From NCBI GenBank assembly GCA_900322025.1, contig ONYJ01000035.1:1-9737 (forward strand): a stretch of DNA of 9,737 bases. Reading direction: 5' to 3'. Position numbers and translations under genes: made by a program. Below are positions 1-7,873 of this stretch, in pieces. Each line of letters begins with the position of its first letter. The first letter of the stretch is position 1. Below the pieces are notes generated by a model. It ran no database searches. It was not told where the DNA came from and was given only the letters and a program-made list of their open reading frames with translations. Source of the stretch: an uncultured Bacteroidales bacterium. Its GTDB lineage: Bacteria; Bacteroidota; Bacteroidia; Bacteroidales; UBA932.

Positions 1-1334
1 AGCAGGCGGTTGCCGGTTTTTGTTATCAACACATCGTCTTCTAAACGTATGCCGCCAAAATCGTAGTAGTCTTTAAGCTTAGAGAAGTTTATGAACTGAG
101 CATTGATTTTTTCCTTCTTCCACTTTTCTATTAGGGCTGGTATGAAATAGATACCAGGCTCGTCTGTAATAACGTTACCTTCAACGAGTTTACGAGCCAT
201 ACGCAAGCTTCTGTAACCCAACTTCTTACTCCGCTTAGCTGCACTTCCGTAGCCTACATAATCCTCTCCATAGTTCTCCATATCGTGAACATCTAAGCCC
301 ATATTATGGCCTAAACCATGTGGCATAAACAGTGCCGGTGCACCTGCCTCTACAGCTTCATCTACATCGCCTTTCATCAGGCCAAGAGCTTTAAGTCTTT
401 CTGCAAATAAGCGATAAACAGCCACATGCACATCAAAGTACGCCACTCCCGGTTTTGCAAGTTTCAGGGCCAAGTTATTGGCATCGCACACAATCTGATA
501 TATTTCTTTCTGCTTTGTGGTAAACTTGCCGCTGCAAGGCATCGTGCGTGTAAAATCTGAACAGTAATTGTTATTATTCTCCGCTCCTGCATCTACTGTA
601 AGCAACTTACCTTTTGTTATAATTCCGCTATGGTCGTGATTATGAAGAGTTTCTCCGTGCTGAGAAAGAATAGTGGCAAAAGAAACGCCGGCGCCGTTGC
701 TCATGGCTATGCCATCCATCATACCTGCAAGCGACTGCTCGGCCACTCCCGGTTTACAGTTCTGCATCACAAAGTAGTGCATTGCATAACCTATGTTGCA
801 GGCATGGTCTATTTCTGCAATTTCGTACTTGTCTTTCACTATTCTCTGCGATACTATAGCCTTGATAAGCTTCACCGATTCGTTCTTTTTCAAAGCTCCT
901 GCCGGAATACCCAAAAGTTCCGAAAGCCATAGCTTTACCTGGTATCTATATGGGTTGATGAAATGTATCTTTCTGCCTGCTTTGATTGCAGCTTTGATAT
1001 ATTTTGCAAGCTCTGCAAGGGGTTTTGTTTTCTTAACTCCCACCTCGGCAGCCTGATCTGCTACACTCTTTTGGGGTCCCATCCAGATAATATCGTCTAT
1101 AGAGACATCGTTCCCAAAGATTATATCTTCATTCTTATCAACATCTATTACTCCTGCAAAATCGGGAGCATTGATGCCGAAAAAGTAAAGGAAAGTACTG
1201 TCTTGGCGGAATTTGTAGCAATTGTCTTTGTAGTTTGCGGCAGCCTCGCTGTTGCCCGGAAGAAGAATGATTCCGCTCTCCATATCTTTGGCAAGAATCT
1301 GTCTTCTTGTCTGATAAACTTTCTTTGGAAACAT
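1..1334 (-). CDS. Xaa-Pro aminopeptidase (aminopeptidase P, peptidase family M24B), 3' end cut by window edge
   Basis: 444 codons are visible, read from ATG at 1334; the stop lies beyond base 1. The family removes an N-terminal residue preceding proline, using a dinuclear metal centre in a pita-bread fold, and is normally cytoplasmic; no signal peptide is seen here. The N-terminal ~175 residues look like the AMP_N domain and the rest is the catalytic domain. All five metal ligands can be placed: D248 in VDAGAE, D260 in SDFTRT, H343 in HGLGH, E392 in TDEPGIYF and E432 in GGIRLEDDV. H339 and H350 match the catalytic-site histidines. The D248-D260 spacing is one residue longer than in E. coli AMPP. 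Homologues run to about 455-460 aa, so only some 15 residues should be missing. It has its own candidate promoter and is separated from the upstream susD by a terminator, so it is probably an independent transcript. The family is certain; exact substrate preference is not. Confidence 0.95.
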   Translation of the reverse strand, partial: MFPKKVYQTRRQILAKDMESGIILLPGNSEAAANYKDNCYKFRQDSTFLYFFGINAPDFAGVIDVDKNEDIIFGNDVSIDDIIWMGPQKSVADQAAEVGVKKTKPLAELAKYIKAAIKAGRKIHFINPYRYQVKLWLSELLGIPAGALKKNESVKLIKAIVSQRIVKDKYEIAEIDHACNIGYAMHYFVMQNCKPGVAEQSLAGMMDGIAMSNGAGVSFATILSQHGETLHNHDHSGIITKGKLLTVDAGAENNNNYCSDFTRTMPCSGKFTTKQKEIYQIVCDANNLALKLAKPGVAYFDVHVAVYRLFAERLKALGLMKGDVDEAVEAGAPALFMPHGLGHNMGLDVHDMENYGEDYVGYGSAAKRSKKLGYRSLRMARKLVEGNVITDEPGIYFIPALIEKWKKEKINAQFINFSKLKDYYDFGGIRLEDDVLITKTGNRL

Positions 1335-1370
1335 AATAATATAAACTTATGAATTAGTAAAATTGATTTA

Positions 1371-1401
1371 TAAAGATAGGTAATCCATGTAAAATATCAA
1401 A
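1371..1401 (-). promoter_or_regulatory. Candidate Bacteroidota-type promoter for the M24 peptidase
   Basis: On the minus strand, TTTG at 1401-1398 is followed after 19 nt by TATCTTTA at 1378-1371. This fits the Bacteroidota primary sigma pattern of -33 TTTG and -7 TAnnTTTG with a 19-21 nt gap, with one mismatch in the last base of the -7 box. Transcription would start near 1364, leaving a leader of about 30 nt before the ATG at 1334. The -33 element sits directly at the end of the T-rich tail of the upstream susD terminator, so stop and restart signals are packed together. Confidence 0.6.
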
Positions 1402-1408
1402 AATCAAT

Positions 1409-1441
1409 AAAAAGGGGTTGCCAAAAATATTAGGCAACCCC
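1409..1441 (-). terminator. Intrinsic terminator of the susC-susD operon
   Basis: A perfect 9-bp stem (GGGGTTGCC at 1414-1422 against GGCAACCCC at 1433-1441) encloses a 10-nt A/T loop. On the minus strand it is followed by TTTTT at 1413-1409 and further T-rich sequence. It begins 25 nt past the susD stop codon. The plus-strand side has only a short TTT, so it should act mainly on minus-strand transcripts. Confidence 0.85.
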
Positions 1442-1466
1442 CTTTCTTATAGAATACTAAAGTATA

Positions 1467-3440
1467 TTAGTCCACATCCCAGAATACCGGAGTTGACCAA
1501 ATATCAGGATCTTGTGCTTTAGGTTGTATAGCAAGAAGTTGTGTCTTGTTATATCTAATTTCGTGTGAGCACTGCATAAATCTCCTGAACCAATAGTTAT
1601 TGGCACTCTTAGTTGCCCCAGGGAAGCAAGCTGTAAGATTGGTGTTGTACTTGGTAATATAAGGTCTGTCGAAGCCTTCATATACCACACCAAAGCTGCC
1701 TATGTTACCTGCGCTATAGTTGAATCTTCTCATATCCACCCAGTTCTGAAGAGTAAAGTTCATTGCTATAAACTTCTGGCACATAATCTTCTTCATACTG
1801 ATAGGACCTGTATATACATCACTTGCATAGAAAGCAGAGATTTCAGATGCATCCATTCTTCCATAATATGGATTGATAGCAAAATCTTTACCGCCTTCTT
1901 GCTCTATCAGAATGGCTTGCATGTGGTCTATATGAGCTTTAATACCCTGCTGATATGCAGTTAACGCTCCACCTGCATCACCCTTTCTGAGTAAAGCCTC
2001 TGCCTTGATGAAACACATTTCGTGATAAGTGAGAACATCTGTCGGGGCCTCTGGTCTTGAATAGAATGTACCAGAGTTTTCAAATGTTTTAATGTCATCC
2101 GCATCTGTAACAAATCTTGAGCTGTAACCATCATAAGCACTACTAATAGCCCTATGGAAAGCTCTGATTGTAGAGTAAACAGTATCGCCGGCTCTTCTAT
2201 AGTCTGTACTTGAATTATACCAAGTACGATACTTATAGTGTACCTTTACATCGTTACCTTCTACCTCGTAAACATGGTTACCATCTACAGAACTAATGAA
2301 GTTAGCCCTTTCGGTAGCATCTGCAATGGTGTACTTTATCACAACATCTTTCTTGGCTCCATTGAAGCTGCAGAGATTTGGAACAGTTGTGGCATTCATC
2401 ATTATATCTGAATTAATGATATCTACACCTTGAGGATCATCATCCCAATACCGAGTATCGTTAACACCATCTGCGTTGGTATCTTTCCATCTCATTGTAT
2501 GAGCAAGAAGCTTATGGTATCTCGGATCCTTTACATATCCTAAGGAAGAAGTGTACTTGTTTGTAAGCAAGTCTTTCATATACTGAGAATTACGGAAGTG
2601 ATAACCCCATGCAGCAACATTAAAGATAAATGATGTTAATACAGGGTCGCCTATAAGAGGATCGGCATCTGTATCTGAATCGCTGTTAAAGTGTCTGATA
2701 ACTGTGCTCTCGCTGTTATTGGTAGGACCTTGGGCCACTTCAGCCAAAACCGCATCAGGATTGTAAGAAGAGAGCTTGGATTGGTTATTTAACCATCTGG
2801 CTTTCAGACCATGGCAAAGCTTTATCCACTTTTGCACATTACCGCCATTCCAATTATCTCCAGCTGAAAGAGGGGTTGCTGTAGCTGGCTGCGATTTGGC
2901 AAATTCTTCCAAAGCTTCATCCAAAAGAGCTATACAGCCCTCATAGATAGTCTTACCATCGTCATAAGCAGGAGTTAATGCAGAACTTAAAGCCTCGGTA
3001 AAAGGCATTTCGCCATAAAGGTCCACTAACATAACAAATCCCATAGCTTTAAGAACCTTTGCCGCCCCAATATAATGATATGCATCTTCGGCAGTTGCTC
3101 TATCTATAAGGTCTTGAATATTAGCACCTCCATCTACAAAGAACATCTGATAAGGGTTTACTATACCTGCAGTGTAGGTATAAACGTTATAGTTCTGATA
3201 ATCTCTGTAGCTGTTCATAGTAACCTGCTGACCGGTTATACCGGAAACAGTGGTAGAAGCATTACCATACGCATAGCCATAAGAGTGTTGTATCCATGGC
3301 AAGCGGGTAGCACAGGTTGCAGTTGCATTTGATGGAGTATCCGGATCTACGTTAATATCCATCCACTTGTTGCAAGAAACCAATATTACTGCAAGCAAGG
3401 CAGTCAGTATAAAACTGTATATCTTTTTCATAATTTTCAT
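1467..3440 (-). CDS. SusD/RagB-family outer-membrane nutrient-binding lipoprotein (SusD-like)
   Basis: 657 aa. SusD proteins are surface lipoproteins that cap a SusC transporter and help capture its ligand. The N-terminus has a basic start, a hydrophobic stretch and a lipobox LVSC with Cys23 as the lipidated residue. After it comes KWMDINVDP, the usual opening of this family (closest in feel to the SusD-like_2 type). Residues 474-503 (EMCFIKAEALLRKG onward, ending around the KAHIDHM helix) form the conserved TPR-like helical motif. The C-terminus ends in the family-typical DPDIWSTPVFWD. It starts 4 nt after the susC stop, so the two are co-transcribed and should form one complex. ATG at 3440 and ATG at 3431 (MKKIYSF) are both acceptable starts; the second gives a more standard signal peptide. 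At 657 aa it is longer than many SusD proteins (~500-550). Residues 320-328 spell a DxNxDGxxD calcium-loop-like motif. The ligand is unknown. Confidence 0.93.
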   Translation of the reverse strand: MKIMKKIYSFILTALLAVILVSCNKWMDINVDPDTPSNATATCATRLPWIQHSYGYAYGNASTTVSGITGQQVTMNSYRDYQNYNVYTYTAGIVNPYQMFFVDGGANIQDLIDRATAEDAYHYIGAAKVLKAMGFVMLVDLYGEMPFTEALSSALTPAYDDGKTIYEGCIALLDEALEEFAKSQPATATPLSAGDNWNGGNVQKWIKLCHGLKARWLNNQSKLSSYNPDAVLAEVAQGPTNNSESTVIRHFNSDSDTDADPLIGDPVLTSFIFNVAAWGYHFRNSQYMKDLLTNKYTSSLGYVKDPRYHKLLAHTMRWKDTNADGVNDTRYWDDDPQGVDIINSDIMMNATTVPNLCSFNGAKKDVVIKYTIADATERANFISSVDGNHVYEVEGNDVKVHYKYRTWYNSSTDYRRAGDTVYSTIRAFHRAISSAYDGYSSRFVTDADDIKTFENSGTFYSRPEAPTDVLTYHEMCFIKAEALLRKGDAGGALTAYQQGIKAHIDHMQAILIEQEGGKDFAINPYYGRMDASEISAFYASDVYTGPISMKKIMCQKFIAMNFTLQNWVDMRRFNYSAGNIGSFGVVYEGFDRPYITKYNTNLTACFPGATKSANNYWFRRFMQCSHEIRYNKTQLLAIQPKAQDPDIWSTPVFWDVD

Positions 3441-3444
3441 CGAT

Positions 3445-6400
3445 TTAGAATGTCAGGTTTATTCCAAATGAAACTCCAGCTGTTGCAGGAACACCGCAAT
3501 AGTCTATTCCTACAGAGCTTGAACCTATAACGCCAGAACCTGCAGCCGATGTTTCAGGATCCATACCCTTGTAATTTGTCAGCAGCCAAAGGTTGTTTCC
3601 AGAAATGGTAGCTGTTGCACCTTTGATAAACTTAACGTTCTTGATAAGATCTCTGAAATCGTAAGAAAGAGAAATTGACCTCAATCTCAACCAATTTGTA
3701 TTGGTGATATATGAAGCCGTTTCTGCAGTTAAGGTTCCGTAATAACTTCTTATCATGTACTCTCCAGAACGAGACACGCCATTAACATCGTACATTTGTC
3801 CTGCTTTGTAAGTAGTAGAAATAGGGTCGGAGTAAGTATCGTTGCCGTCTGCGTCTGTGCCGGTAATGTACCTACCTGTAATGGTTACAGACTCTCTGGC
3901 CTCACTTCTCTTAGAAGTTCCGTGAGTTGTCATGTAGTAGTCTGTTCCGTTGAATACAGCACCACCTACTCTAAAGTCGAACAAGAATGATAAGTTCCAG
4001 TTCTTATACTGCAAAGAGCTGTTCAAACCGCCTATCATCTTAGGCTCTCTGTTGGCGATATAAACATCTGTAGGACCAGATACAGGCAGTCCGTCTGCCT
4101 TATTTACAACCAACTCTCCGCTTGGAGTTCTCTTCCACTTAGAACCGCTGATTCCCATAAACTTGCCGCCCTTTCCAAAAGAAGCTGCTTTTGCATTTCC
4201 GAGCTGTACGTCTGTAACGTAAAGAATCTCTTGTCCATCGAGAAGGTCATATACCCTACCACGGTTGCCGGAAAGGTTGAGGGTCAGATCCCATGTAAGG
4301 TCTTTCTTTGCAATAGGAGTTCCTGTAATGGCAAGCTCCATACCTTTGTTTCTGATAGAACCGCAGTTAACAGAAAGCAAAATGTAACCGGTTGCCTGAG
4401 ACAGACGAGGTACTATAATCTGGTCTATAGACTTATTGTTGTAGAAAGTGTAGTCTAAGCCCAAACGACCATTAAAGAATCTGAGTTCTGTTCCTATTTC
4501 CCAAGAACGGGTTCTTTCCGGTTTAAGATAAGGATTACCTCTCTGCCAAGAGTTTCCTACTGAAGGGCCTGCAAGGTCTGCTATAGCGCTCCAAAGATAT
4601 GTGTTGGTTACATACGCATCTGTATCTTTACCTACTTCTGCCCATGAACCTCTGATTTTACCAAATGAAAGAATATTGCTCTTAGGCATCAATTCGGTAA
4701 ACACAAAGGAACCGCTGATAGATGGATAGAAATAAGAGCGATTGTCCTTAGGGAGAGTAGAAGACCAGTCGTTACGGCCGGTTAATGTCAGATAGGCGAT
4801 ATTCTTGTAAGAAGCTCTTATTTCGCCATAAACACCCATTAGTCTCTTCCTTGAATGGATTGACTGGAATCTCTTGTTGTCGTTTGATATGTTGGCAAAG
4901 CTGAAAGGTTCTTCAAGAATGAAGTTCCAACCATTTCTTCTTTCTGTATTGCGCTTGGTATCTTCGGCTGTCCAACCCAAAAGACCATTAAGGTCAAAGT
5001 CTCCAAACTGCTTGTGGAAATTCATCATCAGGTTAGAAGACAAATACTCCCTGTGTATGTCGTTCTCAGAGAGTTTACCATTCTGATACTGCTCTCTTAC
5101 ACCGGCTCCAGGATAAAGAAGGTTGTAGTCTCTTGTAACATAGTTATCGTAACCCAATCTGTAAGTAAGATTCCACCAGTCGGTAAACTTGTAATCTAAT
5201 GTTACAGCACCAGTAAAACGGTTGGTGCGTTCGGTCAGTCTGTTCTTGTTTACTATCCAGTAAGGATTATCGAAATCGTCTGCAAGAGGTATTGCAGGGA
5301 ACATACGATACTTGGTGCCGTCATCGTTCAGGTAGTGAGTCATATCCTCACTCTGAGGCCATGCATATACACTATTCATGGCACCTATACCACCGGAGTT
5401 GTAAAGTCCTCCCGATGTCAGTGTTCTTGTGGTGTGAGATACTGAGTAAGCAGCATTTACTCCAACTGTAAGTCTGTTGTACTTTTGGTCGCCGTTAAAG
5501 CGGAAAGTATTCTTGTCGAACGAAGTTGCAGGAACTATACCACCTTGGTCATATCTCGATACAGACAGATAGAACGAACCCTTATCTGAACCGCCGCTTA
5601 TAGCTACGCTGTTATCAAAGATATGTGAGGTTTCAAAGAAATCTTTGATGTTATTATACATGGTAGTTGTTGACTTGGCACCCCAAGAATCGAGTATCTG
5701 ATGGTCAGATAGAGTACCATCGGACAAGTAAGTTCCTCTCATGTATGTTCTTTGCTCCTCAGGATACCTGTTTACCCAGCTTGAAGTGTACTTTGAGCTG
5801 AAGTTTACCGATACGGGACCGGCAGTTCCTTTCTTGGTTGTAATGAGAACCACACCGGCTGCAGCACGAGAACCATAGAGGGCTGCTGCTGCAGGGCCTT
5901 TAAGCACAGATATATTCTCAATGTCCTCGGTACTTATATCCATAACACGGTTACTCTGAGAGGTAGAGGTTCTTACCATACCATCGAAGCCTGAGTTTCC
6001 TCCGATATTTGTCCCGTTATCGTAGATAATACCATCTACCACAAATAAAGGCTGATTGTCTCTTTCAAGCGATGTTCCTCCACGGATTACGATATTGGCT
6101 CCGGCACCTGCTGAACCACTACTCTGGGTTACATTAACACCGGAAATTTTTCCTGCCAAAGACTGAACCGCATTGGAAGTTCTGTTTTTGGTTATTTCGT
6201 CGGCCTTCAAGTCCTGAACGGCATAACCAAGAGCCTTCCTGTCTTTTTTGATTCCCATGGCAGTAATCACAACATCGTCGAGCAAGGTAGCGTCGTCTGT
6301 CATTGTTACATCTATAACGCTTCTCCCATTTACAGGAACTACAACATCTTTATATCCCAGCATCTGGAATACCAAAGTGCCGTTAGAAGGTACATTAATG

Positions 6401-6609
6401 GAGTAAGCTCCATTTGCGTCGGTAGAGGTACCGGTTTTGGTACCCTGCACCACTACTGCCAAACCGACTACGGGCTCGCCGTTTTGGTCAGTAACTTTTC
6501 CGCGGACATTAACATTCTGCGCAAAAATCTGGCCTATAGACAGCATAGCTGCCAACAGGAAAGCAATACCCAGATGTAAATGCCTGTTAGTTTTTGATTG
6601 ATTGAACAT
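3445..6609 (-). CDS. SusC/RagA-family TonB-dependent outer-membrane transporter
   Basis: 1054 aa, full length for the family. It is a 22-strand outer-membrane barrel that imports a ligand, energised by TonB and paired with the SusD lipoprotein encoded 4 nt downstream. Visible parts in order: a signal peptide at 1-30 with likely cleavage at IFA|QNV; a carboxypeptidase-regulatory-like beta domain (~33-105, with GKVTDQNGEPV and TGTSTDANGAY); a TonB-box/SusC linker around 111-120 (DDVVITAMGI); a plug at ~120-262 containing VDGIIYDN and the SusC signature VLKGPAAAALYGSRAAAG; then the barrel, ending in FGINLTF with a terminal aromatic suited to BAM recognition. The first 35 residues are identical to those of the second SusC at 9412, and the DNA is nearly identical too. 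No sigma/anti-sigma interaction domain precedes the beta domain. No degradative enzyme is nearby, so the substrate (glycan, peptide or other) cannot be stated. Confidence 0.96.
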   Translation of the reverse strand: MFNQSKTNRHLHLGIAFLLAAMLSIGQIFAQNVNVRGKVTDQNGEPVVGLAVVVQGTKTGTSTDANGAYSINVPSNGTLVFQMLGYKDVVVPVNGRSVIDVTMTDDATLLDDVVITAMGIKKDRKALGYAVQDLKADEITKNRTSNAVQSLAGKISGVNVTQSSGSAGAGANIVIRGGTSLERDNQPLFVVDGIIYDNGTNIGGNSGFDGMVRTSTSQSNRVMDISTEDIENISVLKGPAAAALYGSRAAAGVVLITTKKGTAGPVSVNFSSKYTSSWVNRYPEEQRTYMRGTYLSDGTLSDHQILDSWGAKSTTTMYNNIKDFFETSHIFDNSVAISGGSDKGSFYLSVSRYDQGGIVPATSFDKNTFRFNGDQKYNRLTVGVNAAYSVSHTTRTLTSGGLYNSGGIGAMNSVYAWPQSEDMTHYLNDDGTKYRMFPAIPLADDFDNPYWIVNKNRLTERTNRFTGAVTLDYKFTDWWNLTYRLGYDNYVTRDYNLLYPGAGVREQYQNGKLSENDIHREYLSSNLMMNFHKQFGDFDLNGLLGWTAEDTKRNTERRNGWNFILEEPFSFANISNDNKRFQSIHSRKRLMGVYGEIRASYKNIAYLTLTGRNDWSSTLPKDNRSYFYPSISGSFVFTELMPKSNILSFGKIRGSWAEVGKDTDAYVTNTYLWSAIADLAGPSVGNSWQRGNPYLKPERTRSWEIGTELRFFNGRLGLDYTFYNNKSIDQIIVPRLSQATGYILLSVNCGSIRNKGMELAITGTPIAKKDLTWDLTLNLSGNRGRVYDLLDGQEILYVTDVQLGNAKAASFGKGGKFMGISGSKWKRTPSGELVVNKADGLPVSGPTDVYIANREPKMIGGLNSSLQYKNWNLSFLFDFRVGGAVFNGTDYYMTTHGTSKRSEARESVTITGRYITGTDADGNDTYSDPISTTYKAGQMYDVNGVSRSGEYMIRSYYGTLTAETASYITNTNWLRLRSISLSYDFRDLIKNVKFIKGATATISGNNLWLLTNYKGMDPETSAAGSGVIGSSSVGIDYCGVPATAGVSFGINLTF

Positions 6610-6626
6610 AGTTAATCTTTTAGTTG
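6506..6626 (-). repeat. Left arm of a 121-bp inverted repeat (susC 5' end)
   Basis: Read on the minus strand, this stretch matches plus-strand 9395-9515 at 119 of 121 positions, with 79 bp perfect from the promoter-proximal end (6626-6548). It covers 17 nt upstream of the ATG and the first ~35 codons of susC. The two differences (6547 and 6532) fall at third codon positions of Ala21 and Gly26 and are silent. Similarity drops sharply beyond 6506. Confidence 0.93.
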
Positions 6627-6671
6627 ATATTATGTTTAGTTTATTGGTTATAGTAATTTAATCGTCAATGC

Positions 6672-6679
6672 CAAATATA
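6672..6679 (-). promoter_or_regulatory. -7 box (TATATTTG) of the susC-susD promoter
   Basis: TATATTTG on the minus strand is a perfect match to the Bacteroidota -7 consensus TAnnTTTG. It would start transcription near 6665, giving a leader of about 56 nt before the susC ATG at 6609. No clean TTTG lies 19-21 nt upstream; the nearest T-run is TTTT at 6699-6696, which is closer than usual. The missing -33 element may mean an activator is needed, which is common for susCD operons. The box lies just outside the inverted-repeat arm, inside the segment bracketed by the two arms. Confidence 0.6.
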
Positions 6680-6691
6680 ACGATTTTTTAT

Positions 6692-6705
6692 GAGTAAAAC
6701 TACTC
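6692..6705. promoter_or_regulatory. Small dyad (GAGTA-N4-TACTC) in the susC promoter
   Basis: GAGTA at 6692-6696 and TACTC at 6701-6705 form a perfect 5-bp inverted repeat with a 4-nt spacer. It sits immediately upstream of the susC -7 box, between the expected -7 and -33 positions. That is a plausible place for a regulator to bind, but so short a dyad can arise by chance. Confidence 0.25.
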
Positions 6706-6733
6706 CCGATATATTCTCTGCACATTTTTCTTG

Positions 6734-6760
6734 CAAAAAAAACATTGAGCCGTTTTTTTG
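6734..6760. repeat. A-tract/T-tract inverted repeat upstream of lpxK
   Basis: CAAAAAAA at 6734-6741 is the exact complement of TTTTTTTG at 6753-6760, separated by 11 nt. It directly precedes the lpxK -7 box, in the area where a -33 element or an A/T-rich upstream element would lie. It may influence DNA bending or promoter strength. It is too weak in G/C to be a convincing terminator. Confidence 0.35.
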
Positions 6761-6762
6761 AG

Positions 6763-6770
6763 TAACTTTG
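6763..6770 (+). promoter_or_regulatory. -7 box (TAACTTTG) of the lpxK promoter
   Basis: TAACTTTG matches TAnnTTTG perfectly. A start of transcription 5-7 nt downstream would fall at about 6775-6777, only a few bases before the ATG at 6779, so the mRNA would be almost leaderless. No TTTG is seen 19-21 nt upstream. The position argues for translation from ATG 6779 rather than from TTG 6758 or GTG 6770, which would be upstream of, or within, the -7 box. Confidence 0.6.
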
Positions 6771-6778
6771 TGCGTAAT

Positions 6779-7873
6779 ATGCCAAGTGTAGGATTATCTA
6801 GTAAGTTGTTGCTATTCCCTTACTGGCTCACCTTAGCCATAAGGAATAAGCTGTACGACAAAGGAGTCTTAAAGTCTGAGCGCTTTGATATTCCTATAAT
6901 ATCTGTGGGCAACATCTCTGTAGGCGGCACTGGTAAAACTCCTCATACAGAAATGATTGTAGAAGCCTTAAAAGGGCAGTTCAGAGTTGCAGTCATATCC
7001 AGAGGCTATAAGAGAAAAACTAAAGGTTTTCATCTTGTAAAACCTACAGACGATTTTACTCTTTGTGGCGACGAACCTTTACAGATAAAGAAAAAATTTC
7101 CTGAAGTTATTGTGGCTGTATGCAAAGACAGGGGTGCCGCAATAAAAAAAGTAATGAAAGATTTTGGAGTAAACCTTGTGGTGTTAGACGATGCTTTTCA
7201 GTACAGGAAAATTGTTCCCTCATGTAATATTCTGCTTGTAAACTTCAACCGCACCATCACAGGAGAAAACTTACTGCCTATAGGCAACCTGAGAGATCTT
7301 CCTTCTCAGGTAAAAAGAGCTGATATTGTTGTGGTTACAAAATGTCCCGACTTCAGCATCTTTGATGGTAACTCAGACGAAGAAAGAGGGTTGGAGGCCA
7401 TAGGCGAGCAAGAGGTATTATGGCGTCAAAACCTATCGCTGAGAGATAATCAGCCTCTGTTCTTTTCTACGGCAGTGTTTCTTACAGCAATTCCAGTATT
7501 CCCGGGTATATGCAATGTAAGATACATGTATTCAAAATTTGTAGTGGCCTTTACCGGAATTGCAGACGATACGCTATTTAAATCTCAACTTGTTGCGGAG
7601 CATACTGTTGGTGAAGTTATAAAATTTGCAGACCATAAAAATTTTTCGCGCTCCGATATTAAAAAGGTGGAGTCTATGGCGCAACGCCAGAAAGAAGCAG
7701 CTGTTGTTACCACAGAAAAAGACAGTATGAGGCTTAAAAACAACAAGTACATTTCCCAGAACCTTAAACAGAGGTTGTTTGCCCTGCCTGTAGGATGCCG
7801 GATAATAACAGAAACAAAAAAGAAGGAATTTTTTGAACAGATACTAAAACGACCCTCTACAATAAGCCAGTGA
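6779..7873 (+). CDS. lpxK: Tetraacyldisaccharide 4'-kinase LpxK (lipid A biosynthesis)
   Basis: 364 aa from ATG 6779; an in-frame TTG at 6758 would add seven residues but conflicts with the promoter. LpxK transfers phosphate from ATP to the 4' position of the lipid A disaccharide at the cytoplasmic face of the inner membrane. The N-terminal hydrophobic helix (~9-24) would anchor it. The sequence then gives FDIPIISVGNISVGGTGKTPHTE with the Walker A loop at ~47-54, CGDEP with D98 (matching the catalytic aspartate), LDDAFQYR at 136-143, the LLPIGNLRDLPSQ segment at ~165-177, FADHKNF with H286 (the DH motif of the catalytic His), and VTTEKD at 310-315. Homologues normally read QHR where this protein has Q141-Y142-R143. 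The C-terminal codons and stop lie in the first copy of an intergenic repeat. It heads a two-gene plus-strand unit with the downstream transporter, which has no obvious promoter of its own. Confidence 0.95.
   Translation: MPSVGLSSKLLLFPYWLTLAIRNKLYDKGVLKSERFDIPIISVGNISVGGTGKTPHTEMIVEALKGQFRVAVISRGYKRKTKGFHLVKPTDDFTLCGDEPLQIKKKFPEVIVAVCKDRGAAIKKVMKDFGVNLVVLDDAFQYRKIVPSCNILLVNFNRTITGENLLPIGNLRDLPSQVKRADIVVVTKCPDFSIFDGNSDEERGLEAIGEQEVLWRQNLSLRDNQPLFFSTAVFLTAIPVFPGICNVRYMYSKFVVAFTGIADDTLFKSQLVAEHTVGEVIKFADHKNFSRSDIKKVESMAQRQKEAAVVTTEKDSMRLKNNKYISQNLKQRLFALPVGCRIITETKKKEFFEQILKRPSTISQ

Noticed and set aside
630..1352. Overlapping plus-strand frames of 87-129 codons
   Set aside because: They are antisense to the M24 peptidase, whose continuous minus-strand frame and all five metal ligands are clear.
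6734..6760. A/T hairpin as a bidirectional terminator between susC and lpxK
   Set aside because: The genes diverge here, so no terminator is expected, and the arms are nearly pure A and T.
6758..6778. TTG start for lpxK giving a 371-aa product
   Set aside because: The seven extra residues overlap the TAACTTTG promoter box, and ATG 6779 gives a normal LpxK N-terminus.
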